DNA from: Adiantum capillus-veneris
Taxonomy: Eukaryota > Streptophyta > Polypodiopsida > Polypodiales > Pteridaceae
Direction of reading: 5' to 3'
NCBI GenBank assembly: GCA_014529385.2
Contig: CM043950.1
Span: 75,869,435 to 75,933,434, forward strand
DNA: 64,000 nt
Shown here: piece after piece, positions 1-12,128 of the stretch
Position numbering within the stretch: the first letter of the stretch is position 1
How the letters are laid out: each line of letters starts with the position of its first letter
The notes under the pieces: model-generated
Seen by the model: the letters and a program-made list of their open reading frames with translations, nothing else
Databases searched by the model: none
What the model was told of the DNA's origin: nothing
Translations under genes and position numbers: made by a program

Positions 1-2756
1 CTATATCTTAAATGGTATTCTTTCTGACCACTTGGAATGCGCATGATATGTTTTACATGGGGTTTTATTCCAAGGTCCATCACTTGTCCAAGCTCGCTCT
101 ATTGAAACATAGAGAGAAGCAAAGGTCCACCACTTGTCCAAGCTAAGCTCCATTGAAACATGGAGAGAAGGATTCTCCACCATTTCTCCAAGATATGCTC
201 AATTAAAACATGAAGAGAAGCAAGCTCCACCATGTCTCCAAGATGCTAGGCTCCATTGAAATACCTTAAACCCACCATATTTTTTGCATGGGGGGTTTAA
301 ATTCAAGGTCCACCACTTGTCCAACCTATTAACTCTATTAGCATGAGTAGTTTGGTCTCAAAATTCACCACTTTTTCACTCTATGTCATTACAGTAAGAA
401 TATGTGGGTGTTATGTTCCACCTCTTGTCCAACCTAAAAGGTTATATCTTAAATGGTATTCTTTCTCACCACTTGGAATGTGCATGATATGTTTTGCATG
501 GGGTTTTGTTTGAGGGTCCACCACTTGTCCAAGCTAGCTCTATTGAAACATAGAGAGATGCAAAGGTCCACCACTTGTTCAAGCTAGCCTCCATTAAAAC
601 ATGGAGAGAAGGATGCTCCACCATTTCTCCAAGATAGCCTCCATTGAAACATGAAGAGAAACAAGCTCCACCATGTCTTCAAGATGCTAGGATCCATTGA
701 AATACCTTAAACCCATAATATTTTGTACATGTGGGGTTTAAATTCAAGGTCCACCACTTGTCCAACCTATTATCCCCTCGTAGCATGAGTGGTTAAGGTT
801 CACAAATTTTCCACTCTATGTCATTATAGTAAGAATATGTGGGTGTTAAGGTCTACCACTTGTCCAACCTATAAAGCTATATCTTAAAGGGTATTCTTTC
901 TCACCTCTTAAAATGACCATGATATGTTTTACATGGGGGTTTGGTTCCAAGGTGCACCACTGGTCCAAGCTAACTCTATTCACACATAGAGAGAAGCAAA
1001 GGTCCACCACTTGTCCAATCTAGGCTCCATTAAAACATGGAGATAAGGATGCTCCACCATTTCTTCAAGATAGGATCCATTGAAACATGAAGACAAGCAA
1101 GCTACACCATGTCTCCAAGATGCTAAGCTCCATTGAAATACCTTAAACCCACAATATTTTGTACATAGGGGGTTTACATTCAAGGTCCACCACTTATCCA
1201 ACCTATTATCCCTAGTAGCAGAAGTGGTTTGGTCTCAAGATTTACCACTTTTCCACTCTATGTCATTATAGTAAGAAGATCTGGGTGTTAAGGTCTACCA
1301 CTTGTCCAACCATTAAAGCTATCTCTTAAATGGTATTATTTCTCACCACTTGGAATGCCCATGATAGGTTTTATATGGGGGTTTGGTTCCAAGGTCCACC
1401 ACGTGTCCAAGCTAACTCTATTGAAACATAGAGAGAAGCAAAGGTCCACCACTTGTCCAAGCTAGGCTCCATTGAAACATGGAGAGAAGGATGCTCCACC
1501 ATTTTTCCAAAATATGCTCAATTGAAACATGAAGAGAAGCAAGCTGCACCATGTCTCCAAGATGCTAGGCTTCATTGGAATACTTTAAACCCACGATATT
1601 TTGTACATGGGGGTTTTACATTGAAGATTCACCACTTGTCCAACCTATTATCCATAGTACAATGAGTGGTTTGGTCTCAAAATTTACCACTTTTTCACTC
1701 TATGTCATTATATTAAGAGGATCTGGGTGTTAAGGTCCACCACTTGTCCAACCTATAAGGCAATATCTTAAATGGTATTCTTTCTCACCACTTGGAATGC
1801 CCATGATAGGTTTTACATGGGAGTTTGGTTCCAAGGTCGACCACTTGTCCAAGCTAACTCTATTGAAACATAGAGAGAAGCAAAGGTCTACCACTTGTTC
1901 AAGCTAGGCTCCATTGAAACATGGAGAGAAGGATGCTCCACCATTTGTCCAAGATAGGCTCCATTGAAACATGAAGAGAAGCGAGTTACACCATGTCTCC
2001 AAGATGCTAGGCTCCATTGAAATACCTTATACCCACGATATTTTGTATATGTGGGGTTTAAATTCAAGGTATACAACGTTTCCAACCCATTATCCCTAGT
2101 AGCATGAGTGGTTTGGTCTCAATATTCAATACTTTTCCACTCTATGTCATTATATTAAGAAGATTTGGGTGTTAAGGTCCACCACTTGTCCAACCTATAA
2201 GGCTATATCTTAAATGGTATTCTTTCTCACCACTTGGAATTACCATGATAGGTTTTACATGGGGGTTTGATTTCAAGGTCCACCACTTGTCCAAGCTAAC
2301 TCTATTGAAACATAGAGAGAAGAAAAGGTCCATCACTTGTCCAAGCTAAGCTCCATTGAAACATGGAGAGAAGGATGTTCCACCATTTCTCCAAGATATG
2401 CTCAATTGAAACATGAAGATAAGCAAGCTCCACCATGTCTCCAAGATGCTAAGCTGTATTGAAATACCTTAAACCCACAATATTTTGTATATGTGGGGTT
2501 TAAATTCAAGGTCCACCACTTGTCCAACCTATTATCCCTAGTAGCATGAGTGGTTTGGTCTCAAGATTCACCACTTTTTCACTCTATGTCATTATAGTAA
2601 GAAGATTTGGGTGTAATGTCCACCACTTGTCCAACCTATAAGGTTATATCTTAAATGGTATTCTTTCGTACCACTTGGAATGCACATGATATGTTTTACA
2701 TGGGGTTCTGTTCCAAGGTCCACCACTTGTCCAAGCTAGCTCTATTACATATAGCA
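1..2756. repeat. Satellite array, ~441-bp unit, ~6.2 copies
   Basis: The same landmark (tatatcttaaatgg) recurs at 2, 443, 878, 1320, 1762, 2204 and 2645, giving a period of 435-442 bp. Each unit contains several ~50-bp subunits that share a core like ccaccacttgtccaa followed by a CTCYAT-TGAAAC-ATRGAG hairpin, so the array is a higher-order repeat. The last unit breaks off near 2756 in the middle of a subunit. The left end lies outside the window. Short open frames here are by-products of the repetition. No coding role is visible. Confidence 0.95.
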
Positions 2757-3439
2757 TGCATACAATATTCAACTAGATTTTCTACCTATCATGTCCAGTA
2801 GCGTGGATGCTTTGGCTTTAAGGTCCGCCACTTGTCCAGCCTATACTCTCTTGTGTAAGGGAGATCGTGCTATAAATTTAAAACCTTCCCACCTAAATTT
2901 AAAATTCAGATTTTATCGCCTAAATTTAAAATATCCCGCTCAAATTTTAAAATTCAAACTTTTTTATTATATTCAAATTTTACCGCTTAAATTTAAAATA
3001 TCCCATGCGAAATTGATTTTAAATTCAAGTTTACCACAAAAAGATGTGATTATCCCGCCTAAATTCAAATTTGCAAACTTCAAATCATTATATTGTACAT
3101 AAATTGAAACAAAATCAAATTAACAAGCTTAAACTGATATTAGTTTGCATAGATATCAATTTATCACACCTAAATTATGTCACCATGTTAGAGAGAGTGG
3201 TTAGAGAATTTGAACAAGGTCCACCACTTGTCCAACCTAGATACCAAGAAGGATTGAGTGTACAAGGTATTCTTTGGAGGTCCTTATAGTCCACTGATCT
3301 CAAGGTCCACCACTTGTGGTAAGGGTCACCAACTAGTGTATCTATTCATCCAAAGAAATACACGTATTTTTTGTTCTTTGTTTGAAGAGTATTTTTCTAT
3401 GAATATGGATTTAACAATGTAATCTTTTTCACTTACAGG
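2757..3439. other. AT-rich tract with stray satellite cores; no gene
   Basis: From 2870 to 3110 there are degenerate repeats of a word like cctaaatttaaaat with cccgc spacers. Isolated copies of the satellite core recur near 2820, 3218 and 3301. From about 3380 the sequence becomes intron-like and ends in a pyrimidine stretch plus cttacag just before the first recognisable codons at 3440. That would suit a splice acceptor of the following gene, but no upstream exon was identified. Confidence 0.5.
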
Positions 3440-5484
3440 ATGGACTTTGAATCTGGGGAGAAAGTACATATGATACTTGACAATGAAATTGTTGGTATTG
3501 GTTGTGTGTGTAGAACAAATCCATATTCCACTTGTGGTGGTACAAAGATAGGGCAAGGAAATGTCTCCATACTAGTGGAGGAATGCTTGAAGGATGCGGT
3601 CCTACCTTTTCCTACAATGGATGCTTCATTTCTCCAAGGTTCATTATGGAGTGTTGTTCGATGGTCAAAGCTTCTTTTGAGATCTTCTATATTGAATGGG
3701 AACTTAATTGATCCACAGGAAAGCTACAATGGTGATGAAGAACAGGATCATTCTGATTCTCTAGTTATAGATGCAATACCTATGACAAGCCCAGAATTTG
3801 AAGCAGTGATTTGAGAGTCTTGGAGAAATCAGAGGGTACTTTTAAAAGATGACACAATGATGCAAACCATGAATGAAGGGACCAGCTTATATGTATTTCC
3901 ACATGATTATGTCAACTTTCAGAAACTTGGTTATGATTGTGTGGGTGTGGGTATTGAAAGAGAAAATGCAAGCATCGATGATGTGGTTGAACTGGGTAGC
4001 ATCACTTTGATAAAGTGGCCCATCAAGTAGACAACAATGTTGAATGGGAGCCCATTACAACCCTTTGTTCCTGTTGATGGCATGCATGCTACATATGAGG
4101 ATGTATCCAATGATGACAATGTTAGAAAAAAACTTGATGGGAGTAATGTTGTCCAGTTGTCAAGGAAGAGACGATACACTTTCATGAACAGGACTCAAAA
4201 ATCAAAAGCAGCACCAGCTTCCATTTTTTACCTTTCAAACAAATCAATTCAAAGGGTCTCATGCATTGATTGTTGTGCTAAAAAATGTTGCCAGTTTGCA
4301 GATCGTGATATGGTGACAAGGTTACGACAACAATTTGAGTCTCAAAAATCATGCACTAATTATGTTTATGATGTTCTTTCTATATGCTATCAGAAAGATG
4401 AGAAGTCACGATATTTAGGCTAAATGGCTCTATTGTTTGTTGTAGAGCATGGTATGAGCTGCATGGAATACCAAAGACATCATTTTATCTTTACAAGGAG
4501 AACTTTGAAAATGGTGTGCACCAATATGTACATGGGAACACATGTACATTGAGAAGGGGACTTCAACATACTAGTTTAGCAAGAGCACTGCTAAATGAGT
4601 TTGTTAAAAACAACTCTGAGAAGATGCCACATAGAAGTAGAACACTGCTAGATGGCTCAAGAGAGACTCAATTGGTGATTCCATCAACATACAAACAAGT
4701 GGATATTTTATGTGAAATCAACACGACACTTGACCAAATGGGCTATGAGAAGAAGACATCCCAATCCTCTTTTGGAACAAATAGTACCCACATGTCACTT
4801 TAACAAAGACGAGTGAGTTCTCTAAGTGCAATATTTGTAGCTCAACCAAGGCAAGGTTAGAAGCTAAACCTTCTCTTGAAGAGAGAGCTCTTCTCTTGAG
4901 GGAGAGAGAAGTTCACGTGGCACAACAAAAGAGTTGCAGAAGCCTATATTATGCATGGCGCACATATTCAGAAACGCAACCACAAAAATATGTATGCATA
5001 ATCCATGATAAGATGGATCAAAAGAAGACTGCCATTCCTAGATTACACATTGTTCCTAAGGGTGTGGATTCAGGATATAATCTACAGGTGGCATTGATTG
5101 GCATGATCACTCATGGACATGGAGAAGGTCATTACGGACACTTTGTCTTGAATGGTTTGTGAGTAGCTCATCCAAATCTTACAATTGGCTCAATTGCTAA
5201 TTGTTTACATAACCTAGAGAGGATAGATAAGCATCCTCTTGGTAATCTAGTAACAAATGGACTTCCAAGGAGAAATATTTCACTACTACATGCTTTGAAC
5301 TCAAGGGATGCTTTGGACTACCATAACTTCAGTGATGGAAAAGAGCCCATTGCGTATCCATCAAAAATTGCAGAAGAGGAATTGGGGTCAACATTTCTCA
5401 AGTTTCCAGAGAATTTGTTGCTACAATTGGATAATTGTGCAGGGGAAAACAAAAATCGATACTTATTTTCCTATTTGTCAATGC
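3440..5484 (+). pseudogene. DUF7869-type protein pseudogene, 5' part
   Basis: Five collinear blocks on the plus strand translate to one protein. 3440-4423 opens with a GEKVHMILDN...GGTKIGQGN segment resembling the DUF8039 domain of plant En/Spm-type proteins. 4420-4800 carries VCCRAWYELHG and VHQYVHGN. 4800-5480 carries YVCIIHDKMDQKKTAIPR and ends in QLDNCAGENKNRYLF, the start of the DUF7869 core. Breaks are in-frame stops at 3812, 4028 and 5160, and frame changes near 4415-4420 and 4770-4800. The gene is cut at 5484 by Copia-1 and resumes at 10752. I recognise the DUF7869 family by its DNCxGENKN and VGHTHEDID motifs. Its biochemical role is unknown to me; a transposase or nuclease-like fold is speculation. 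The first ATG may follow an intron (acceptor just before 3440). Confidence 0.72.
5480..5484. repeat. Target-site duplication AATGC (left) of Copia-1
   Basis: AATGC precedes the 5' LTR and recurs at 10747-10751 directly after the 3' LTR. A 5-bp duplication is the standard signature of Copia integration. Confidence 0.96.
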
Positions 5485-5806
5485 TGTTGAGATGTCGAGC
5501 TCTACACCTTGAGCTGGCATCCACTACGGGTCTTGGCCGCTTACGGCATTTACTCACTGGCACGTTAGGTGACCGAGACGGAGGATCTCTGCTAGTGATT
5601 CTACAGCTGGACTACACTTATAGTGCCAGCCTAGTACGCTTCTAGCGAGTTCACACTTAGTGACCGCATGTACATATGTGCTACTTTTCAGCTTTAGCAC
5701 TTAGTCATTTTGTACTCTCTTTTCTGTGAAGAAGAAGAAGAAGCTTTCCATCTCTGTGTGCTTTGTGCTTGTCTTGTGTAGCTCTCTTGTATCCTCATTC
5801 TTTACA
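5485..5806 (+). repeat. Copia-1 5' LTR
   Basis: Begins tgttgagatg and ends cattctttaca. It matches the 3' LTR at 318 of 322 positions. The four differences, all A/G or C/T, are in the segments cacgttagg, ctgctagtg, cagctggac and ttgtatcc. It is expected to hold the element's promoter. I could not pick an unambiguous TATA box. Confidence 0.96.
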
Positions 5807-5818
5807 TGGTATCAGAGC
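5807..5818 (+). other. Copia-1 primer binding site
   Basis: TGGTATCAGAGC lies directly against the LTR end. It is the standard plant Copia primer site, complementary to the 3' end of initiator tRNA-Met. Confidence 0.93.
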
Positions 5819-6101
5819 TTGGTGCAGCCAAGAGAGGCTAAGAGAGCAAGAGCATCACAATCCCTTCGTTCGCAATCCACGACCAGATGCCGAAGGCGCC
5901 TCGCGCAGCGAAAAAAATTTTAGGGGTTTTTCGCACAAGTTTCTGAACAGGTCTCCAAAGTGCAGTATACAGAGATTTACTGTACAAGTACAGTGGTTGT
6001 GAAACGCTTGATTGTGGACACTCGTTGAGTGTAGAAAGCGTTACAGGAACCACGATAGCAGGTTTTTGCAGATTGCAGCTATTTTGTCTTAGTGCTTCAA
6101 G

Positions 6102-6990
6102 ATGTATGACGGTTTCAGTCAGATTGTTACTGAGAAGCTTGAGAAAAATAACTACCCTGCATGGAAGTTCAGAATAACAAATTTCCTAAAAGGAAAAAGG
6201 TTATTGGGACTATGTAGAAGGAGACAATGAAAAGGAACCAGAGATTCCCGAGGCAAATGCTACAACAGAACAAAGGAAAGCTTTGAGGGACTGGCAACAA
6301 GGCCAGAGCAAAGTGATGTATTGGCTGTCTATGAGCATCACAGATGGCATGATGGGCTATCTACAGGATGCTGAAACCCTCGCCATTGCATGGAGAAACT
6401 TAGGCAGAGTGTTCGAGGTGAACACCAAGGCCAGGAAGCTTCAACTAAAGTCGGAGCTAAATCAGGTTAAGAGGAACAACCTCTCAATCAATGATTATGC
6501 CTTGAAGATCAAGAGTATCATTGAGGCTCTTGGATCTATTAAAGTCTCAGTGGAAGACGATGACATTGTCCGTGCATGCTTGGATGGTCTAGGAGATGAG
6601 TATGTACATTTTAGGTCTTCCATGAATACAAGAGACGACATCCCCGTGTTCCAAGATTTGATTTCTATGCTTATTCTTGAGGAGAAGAACCTTGACACAT
6701 CTTCTTCTCATGGCAGAAATAATTCTGAACAGGCCTTCTATTCTAACTCCAACAGAGGTAGAGGTAGAGGTCGTGGTCGAGGCCCAAGGGGTTGCAGGGG
6801 CCAATTTCTGGAAGGTCAATCAAATCAAAACAATACAGGTGGCAGGGGAAACCAGTCTCAAGGCAAGGGGAGTCAAAGAGGTCGTGGTGCAGGATCAAGC
6901 AGGCAGTAACATACTCCAGATAGTAGAGAATGTTGGACTTGTGGTGAAAGAGGTCACATGTCACGTGACTGTCCAAAGGGAAAAGCAAGT
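6102..6990 (+). pseudogene. gag: Copia-1 gag (nucleocapsid), broken
   Basis: The ATG at 6102 starts MYDGFSQIVTEKLEKNNYPAW, a typical Copia gag opening. One extra A in the five-A run at 6194-6198 shifts the frame; the rest reads in the other frame through a gag core with EALGSIKVSVEDDDIV and an RGRGRGRG basic tail. A CCHC knuckle (C-x2-C-x4-H-x4-C) lies at 6931-6972. A TAA at 6907-6909 interrupts the frame just before the knuckle. The protein would have packaged element RNA into virus-like particles. The same frame runs on into pol, as usual for single-polyprotein Copia elements. Confidence 0.92.
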
Positions 6991-9900
6991 AGAAAGAGAG
7001 AACAGGGCAACTATGCATCTACTAGCAGAGATGCAGATGACAGCAAAAACGAGCGCATGTTTGTTATGCAGCATGTAATGAATACAATGACTGCAGAGAA
7101 TTCCACCCAAGATGATGTTTGGTATGTGGATTCAGGTGCCTCTAATCACATGACGTCTCGTGGAGAGTGGTTTAGAGATATGCGCAAACCAGATGTGTCA
7201 GGCTATGTGCAGACAGGAGATGACACAGCTCACCCCATTGCTCATGTAGGGGACATACCTCTAAATACGAAGAGTGGGAAATCAAAGTACTTAGCAGATG
7301 TACTTCATGTCCCAAACATTACAAAGAATCTTGTTTCTGTTGGACAAATGGTTGAGCAGGGTTTGCAGGTTCGCTTCAATCCAAATGGCTGTTATGTAGA
7401 AGATTTCCAGAATGGCTGTAAGCTAATCACAGAGGGCAAATGTGTGGGCAGAATGTTTACGCTAAATGTAGACATGCCTGAGGTAAAAGCTGCATTATTT
7501 GCACAGGGCACAGGTGTTGTGGCTGATGTTGACATTTGGCACAAACGCATTGGCCATGTCAATGAGCAGAGATTGCGCAGCATGCAATCAAAACAGATTG
7601 TAAAAGGTTTGCCCAAATTCAAGGTGGATGGTATGCATAAAGTGTGTGCAGCATGCCAGTTTGGGAAACAGTCAAAGGGCTCATTTCCACATGAGCGCAA
7701 TGTATGTAAAAGGCCACTTGAGGTGGTGCACACAGATGTTTGGGGTCCAACCGATACTGCAAGTATACATGGTTGCAGGTATTATGTCTCTTTCATTGAT
7801 GACCATACAAGGAAAGTATGGGTCTACTTCATGCGTAACAAAAGTGAAGTGTTTGGTCACTTTCAAGACTTCAAAGTCATGATTGAGAAGGAGACAGATA
7901 TGCAAATCAAGACATTGAGGTCAGATGGAGGGGGAGAGTACTTCTCCAATGATTTTTCAGATTTTCTGCGAATGCATGGTATACACAGGCAGTTTACATA
8001 CAGATATACTCCACAGCAGAATGGGGTCGCAGAAAGGAAAAACAGGCACATTGCAGAGGTTGCACGTGCATTGATGAATGAGAAGAACATGCCTCATCAT
8101 TTCTAGGCTGAAGCCGTAAATACAGCTGTGTACATTATGAACAGGACACCTACAGCTGCGGTGCATGATGTAACACCTGAGGAAAAGTTTACAGGTACAA
8201 AGCCTGATTTGGCACACTTGAAAGTGTTTGGCTGCATAGCTTACGTGCATGTACCAGATGAGTTGCGTAGGAAATTGGACCCTAAAGCAGAGAAATGTAT
8301 TCTTGTGGGATATTCCCTTGAACAAAAGGGGTACAGGTGCTACAATCCTACTACACGAGAATTACGAGTGAGCAGAGATGTAGTCTTTGATGAGATGAGC
8401 AGCTGGTACAGTAATGCACATGGCACTATTGGGGCTGATGTAAAAGATGATGTGGTTGTACAAAATGTGAGGCCACAGTCACAGGTTTTGAGTGGACCAC
8501 AAGAGTCCTCTTCTCGTGGCTCTGTTGAGAAACCATGGAATGGTAGACTACGTACGCAGGTTACTCCACCAACAGGTACAGGGAATGTATCACGAAAAGG
8601 AAAGGAAAAGGTTGATGAACCTCCCTTTATGGTTGATGCATCATCAGGTTTTTCACATGTAGACATGGATTCAGATGGTTCTGAACAAAGTCTTGATGAG
8701 GAATTTGGAATTCCGACTGTCAGGACACCTGGTGTAAGGAAAGTACAAGAAGATTCTAGAGGGCAAAGGAGTGACCAAGGACCGCGTAGATCTAATAGAG
8801 TCAGAAATCCAGTTCAGAAATTGACTTATGATGGGTATCTAGCGCATCACCGAGCCTACATGGCTAAGGTGATACAGGATGTGGAGCCCACATGTTTTGA
8901 GGATGCAGTTGGAAATGTGCATTGAGATGATGCAATGAATGAAGAGATGGCTGCATTGGAAGCAAATGACACATGGGAGTTGGTGCCATTGCCAAGTGGC
9001 AAGAAAGCTATTGGCTGTAAATGGGTGTATAAAACCAAGCATAAGGCTGATGATAACATTGAGCGTCACAAGGCAAGGCTGGTCGCAAAGGGTTATGCAC
9101 AGACGTATGGCATAGACTATGAGGAGACCTTTGCTCCAGTGGCAAAGATGACGACTGTGAGAGCTGTCATAGCAGTGGCTGCATCTAGAGGATGGATTAT
9201 GCATCAAATGGATGTAAAGAATGCCTTCTTGAATGGTGAGTTGCAAGAGGAAGTGTATATGGATCAGCCACCTGGTTATGTTGATCCAGGTTACCCAGAT
9301 TATGTATGCATACTTCTCAAAGCTTTGTATGGTTTGAAGCAGGGCTCTAGAGCATGGTGTGACAGGATTGCCAAGTATCTTGTCAGTATTGGTTTTAGGA
9401 GAGCTCATGCTGATCATTCACTCTATGTACGTGAGAGTGATGTGGGGATTGTGGTCATTACCATATATGTAGATGACCTTATTATTGTTGGTGACAATGC
9501 AATGGAGATTGACCATGTGAAGGGTCTTCTCAAACAGGAGTTTGAAATGAAAGATTTGGGCGAGTTGCGCTACTTTCTTGGCATTGAGGTGATCAGGACT
9601 CCAGAGGGTGTATGGCTGTCACAGAGACAATATGCTTTGGACATGTTGTCAAAGTATGGTATGGCTGATTGTAAGCCGATTTCCATTCCCTTGGATGTGA
9701 ATGCAAAGCTGAGTGCAGAGAAGGGTGATGTTGTTGAGGATGTCAATATGTACAGGAAGATGGTGGGTAGTCTAATCTACTTGACTATCACAAGGCCAGA
9801 CTTGAGCTACACAGTAGGCTTGGAGAGTCAGTTCATGCAGCTTCCGAGGAAGCCACATTTGGATGGAGTACGACGCACACTTAGGTATGTGCAAGGGACT

Positions 9901-10452
9901 CTTGACTACGCATTGTTCTATGCAGCAGATGCACCATTAGCATTGTATGGGTATACAGATGCAGATTGGGCAGGTAGCATTGTTGATAGGAGATCTACGA
10001 GTGGCTTCATGTTCTCTTTTGGGAGTGCTGCTGTTACTTGGAGCAGCAAAAAGCAGCCTACGGTTGCTTTATCGAGCACAGAGGCCAAGTACAGAGGTGC
10101 AACAGTTGCGGCGTGCGAGGTAGCTTGGCTACGCACATTACTTGAGGACTTGGGAGTGTAGGTGGACCAGCAGATTGTCATTCATTGTGACAACCTCAGC
10201 AGCATGCAGTTGGCTAGGAACCCAGTGTTCCATGCTAGGACCAAACACATAGAGGTCCATTACCACTACGTTCGAGAGCGAGTGTTGGCGGGCGTCATCG
10301 ACATGGTCTACGTCAGCACAGAGGAGCAGATAGCGGATATCTTTACCAAGGCCCTCGGAGCTGAGAAGCTTCCACGTTTCCGGACTATGCTTGGACTCTG
10401 CGACATGCAGAGCTCGAGGGGGAGTGTTGAGATGTCGAGCTCTACACCTTGA
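6991..10452 (+). pseudogene. pol: Copia-1 pol: protease, integrase, RT, RNase H; nonsense-broken
   Basis: Domains in order: aspartic protease with the DSG triad (Asp codon 7129); pre-integrase HxxxxH/CxxC zinc segment (~7540-7690, HKRIGHVN, VCAACQFGKQ); integrase with D at 7735, D at 7924 and E at 8032, the last two separated by 35 residues (DD35E); reverse transcriptase from ~8935 with an intact YVDD box at 9466-9477; RNase H from ~9950 to 10350 (DADWAG, CDN, HARTKHIEVHYHYVRE). In-frame stops: TAG 8104-8106 where Copia proteins normally have Trp, TGA 8923-8925, and TAG 10159-10161. All can arise from single C-to-T or G-to-A changes. The RNase H motif reads TEAKY where TEAEY is usual. The frame closes inside the 3' LTR at 10452. 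Confidence 0.95.
10416..10424 (+). other. Copia-1 polypurine tract
   Basis: gagggggag lies directly against the 3' LTR. It is the expected primer for plus-strand DNA synthesis. Confidence 0.9.
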
Positions 10453-10746
10453 GCTGGCATCCACTACGGGTCTTGGCCGCTTACGGCATTTACTCACTGG
10501 CGCGTTAGGTGACCGAGACGGAGGATCTCTGCCAGTGATTCTACAGCTAGACTACACTTATAGTGCCAGCCTAGTACGCTTCTAGCGAGTTCACACTTAG
10601 TGACCGCATGTACATATGTGCTACTTTTCAGCTTTAGCACTTAGTCATTTTGTACTCTCTTTTCTGTGAAGAAGAAGAAGAAGCTTTCCATCTCTGTGTG
10701 CTTTGTGCTTGTCTTGTGTAGCTCTCTTGCATCCTCATTCTTTACA
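10425..10746 (+). repeat. Copia-1 3' LTR
   Basis: 322 bp, same length as the 5' LTR with four transitions between them. It overlaps the last codons of pol. It is followed by AATGC at 10747-10751, the right target duplication. Confidence 0.96.
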
Positions 10747-11760
10747 AATGCTTGTTGCAAGGGTGTTTTCAAAACCATCCAGCTAGGATTTTTAATGGTT
10801 GGGCATACACATGAGGACATAGATGCCATGTTTAGTAGGTTTTCAGAGAAGTTGAGCGTTACACAAACCTATACTTTGCCACATTTGATGGATACATTAC
10901 GAAACAAATCATCTTCATCTCCAGCTCCATTTTTTCTCACAAAGATCCCCGATTTCAAGCACTATTGTGATGGCTATCTTTGTGATGGACAAGACATACT
11001 TGTTGGACATTCCAAACCGCTTTAGTTCAGGTTTTTTATGCAAGATGAGACACCAATGATGCAATATAAGGCACATGTAGGTGTATCAAGTTGGAGTGGA
11101 AGTATTCGCCTTTGAAAAACCGACACAGAATGCAAGACAATGTTACCACATGGAGATCCACCTCTGGTACCAATGGCGGAGTATGTCAAGGCCCACGAAG
11201 AAGTCATTTTGGGGCTAAAGAACTATATAGGGAATGGTTCAAGTGTTCCGCGATATTATAGACCCGTGATAGATTATTGGAGTAAGATAATTGAAGAGAT
11301 TGGAAAAGCAATCATATCAGAGGGAGTCTTGTATGAAATGTTTTGGCCAAAAACGCAAGAATATTCTCACCTACAAAGCACTACAATGAATTTGCAACAA
11401 GGAGCAGAAAGATTCCTAGGCCTTGAAGAGTTGAATGATCATTTTTGTGGGCCTCAACGAGATAGGCCAAGGCAAGAGTTTGACCCATGTCTGATGTGCA
11501 CCAAGGTGACTTTCTTATGCTTGTTCCGAGTGACACAAAAATCTATCCAATGTGGCTTGCAATGGCTTTATCTGACATTGATAATGAGCATACATTACCA
11601 AACTACAAAAAACTCTTGATTCAATATTGGGCACCTTGCGCGAGAAAAAGTGGGATGACAGATACTCAAGCTTACAGTAACTGTTGGAAGGGTTATTGAG
11701 TTGTCAACTATAAGGACCCACAAGTGTGGGAAACTGTAGATGCAATTGTTTGGTCCTGAA
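10747..11760 (+). pseudogene. DUF7869-type protein pseudogene, 3' part
   Basis: Reading resumes after the target duplication with a GVFKTIQLGFLMVGHTHEDID block (10764 on), which completes the DUF7869 core begun at 5480. A C-terminal region follows with PPLVPMAEYVKAHEEVI, FDPCLMC and a tail around YSNCWKGY...DPQVWETVDAIVW. In-frame stops lie at 11023-11025 and 11113-11115, and the frame changes near 11490, after which YPMWLAMALSD is read in another frame. A further stop lies at 11697-11699. Removing Copia-1 plus one AATGC would make the two halves contiguous, so the gene or its ancestor existed before that insertion. How much decay came first is not known. Confidence 0.75.
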
Positions 11761-12128
11761 GACCCAACAAAGAAGGACCATTTTCTAGAATAAAGATTCC
11801 AAAAAGGCATGCTCTAAAAGCCAAAGAAGGCATCACTCGTGCACATCAACCACACTTGGATCAAAGTTTAGATATGGTATCAAATGTGGAATAGAATTAT
11901 GTGGAGCTTCTATTGTGACTATACTAGTCAATTTTGTAAACAAATTTTTTTTTTGTATCTTCCTTTGTTTTATGTAATTCGTAGTTTTTATTCAAATCCA
12001 TGTGTTGTACATCCTCTTGACTTTTGGTGTTTATCAACACCACAATCCTATGAGATTTTCACTTTATTTACTAACCAGACACCTCAATGTTTCCCACTTT
12101 AAGTGGAAAATTCCCAAATTACATGAAT
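11761..12128. other. No gene seen
   Basis: AT-rich sequence downstream of the DUF7869-type pseudogene. There are no domain-like translations or repeats. It may be the 3' flank of that gene. Confidence 0.5.

Larger units (their letters stand above)
5485..10746 (+). mobile_element. Copia-1: complete LTR retrotransposon, recently inserted
   Basis: The element is 5,262 bp, bounded by TG...CA LTRs of 322 bp (5485-5806 and 10425-10746) that differ at only four positions by eye, all transitions. It has a tRNA-Met-type primer binding site right after the 5' LTR, a polypurine tract right before the 3' LTR, and a 5-bp target duplication. The order gag, protease, integrase, reverse transcriptase, RNase H is that of Ty1/Copia. 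The coding region is disabled by one frameshift and four nonsense codons, so it is a recent but non-autonomous copy. It sits in the DUF7869-type pseudogene in the same orientation. Confidence 0.97.

Noticed and set aside
1-2756. Regular repeats that could suggest a CRISPR-like array
   Set aside because: Units are ~441 bp and continuous, spacers are themselves repeats, and the DNA is from a eukaryote. It is a satellite.
5295-5645. 116-codon open frame crossing 5485
   Set aside because: It fuses the DUF7869-type pseudogene to LTR sequence after insertion. It is not a gene.
10391-11025. Open frames running from the 3' LTR into the following pseudogene
   Set aside because: Accidental read-through across the element boundary. 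The true coding pieces are described separately.
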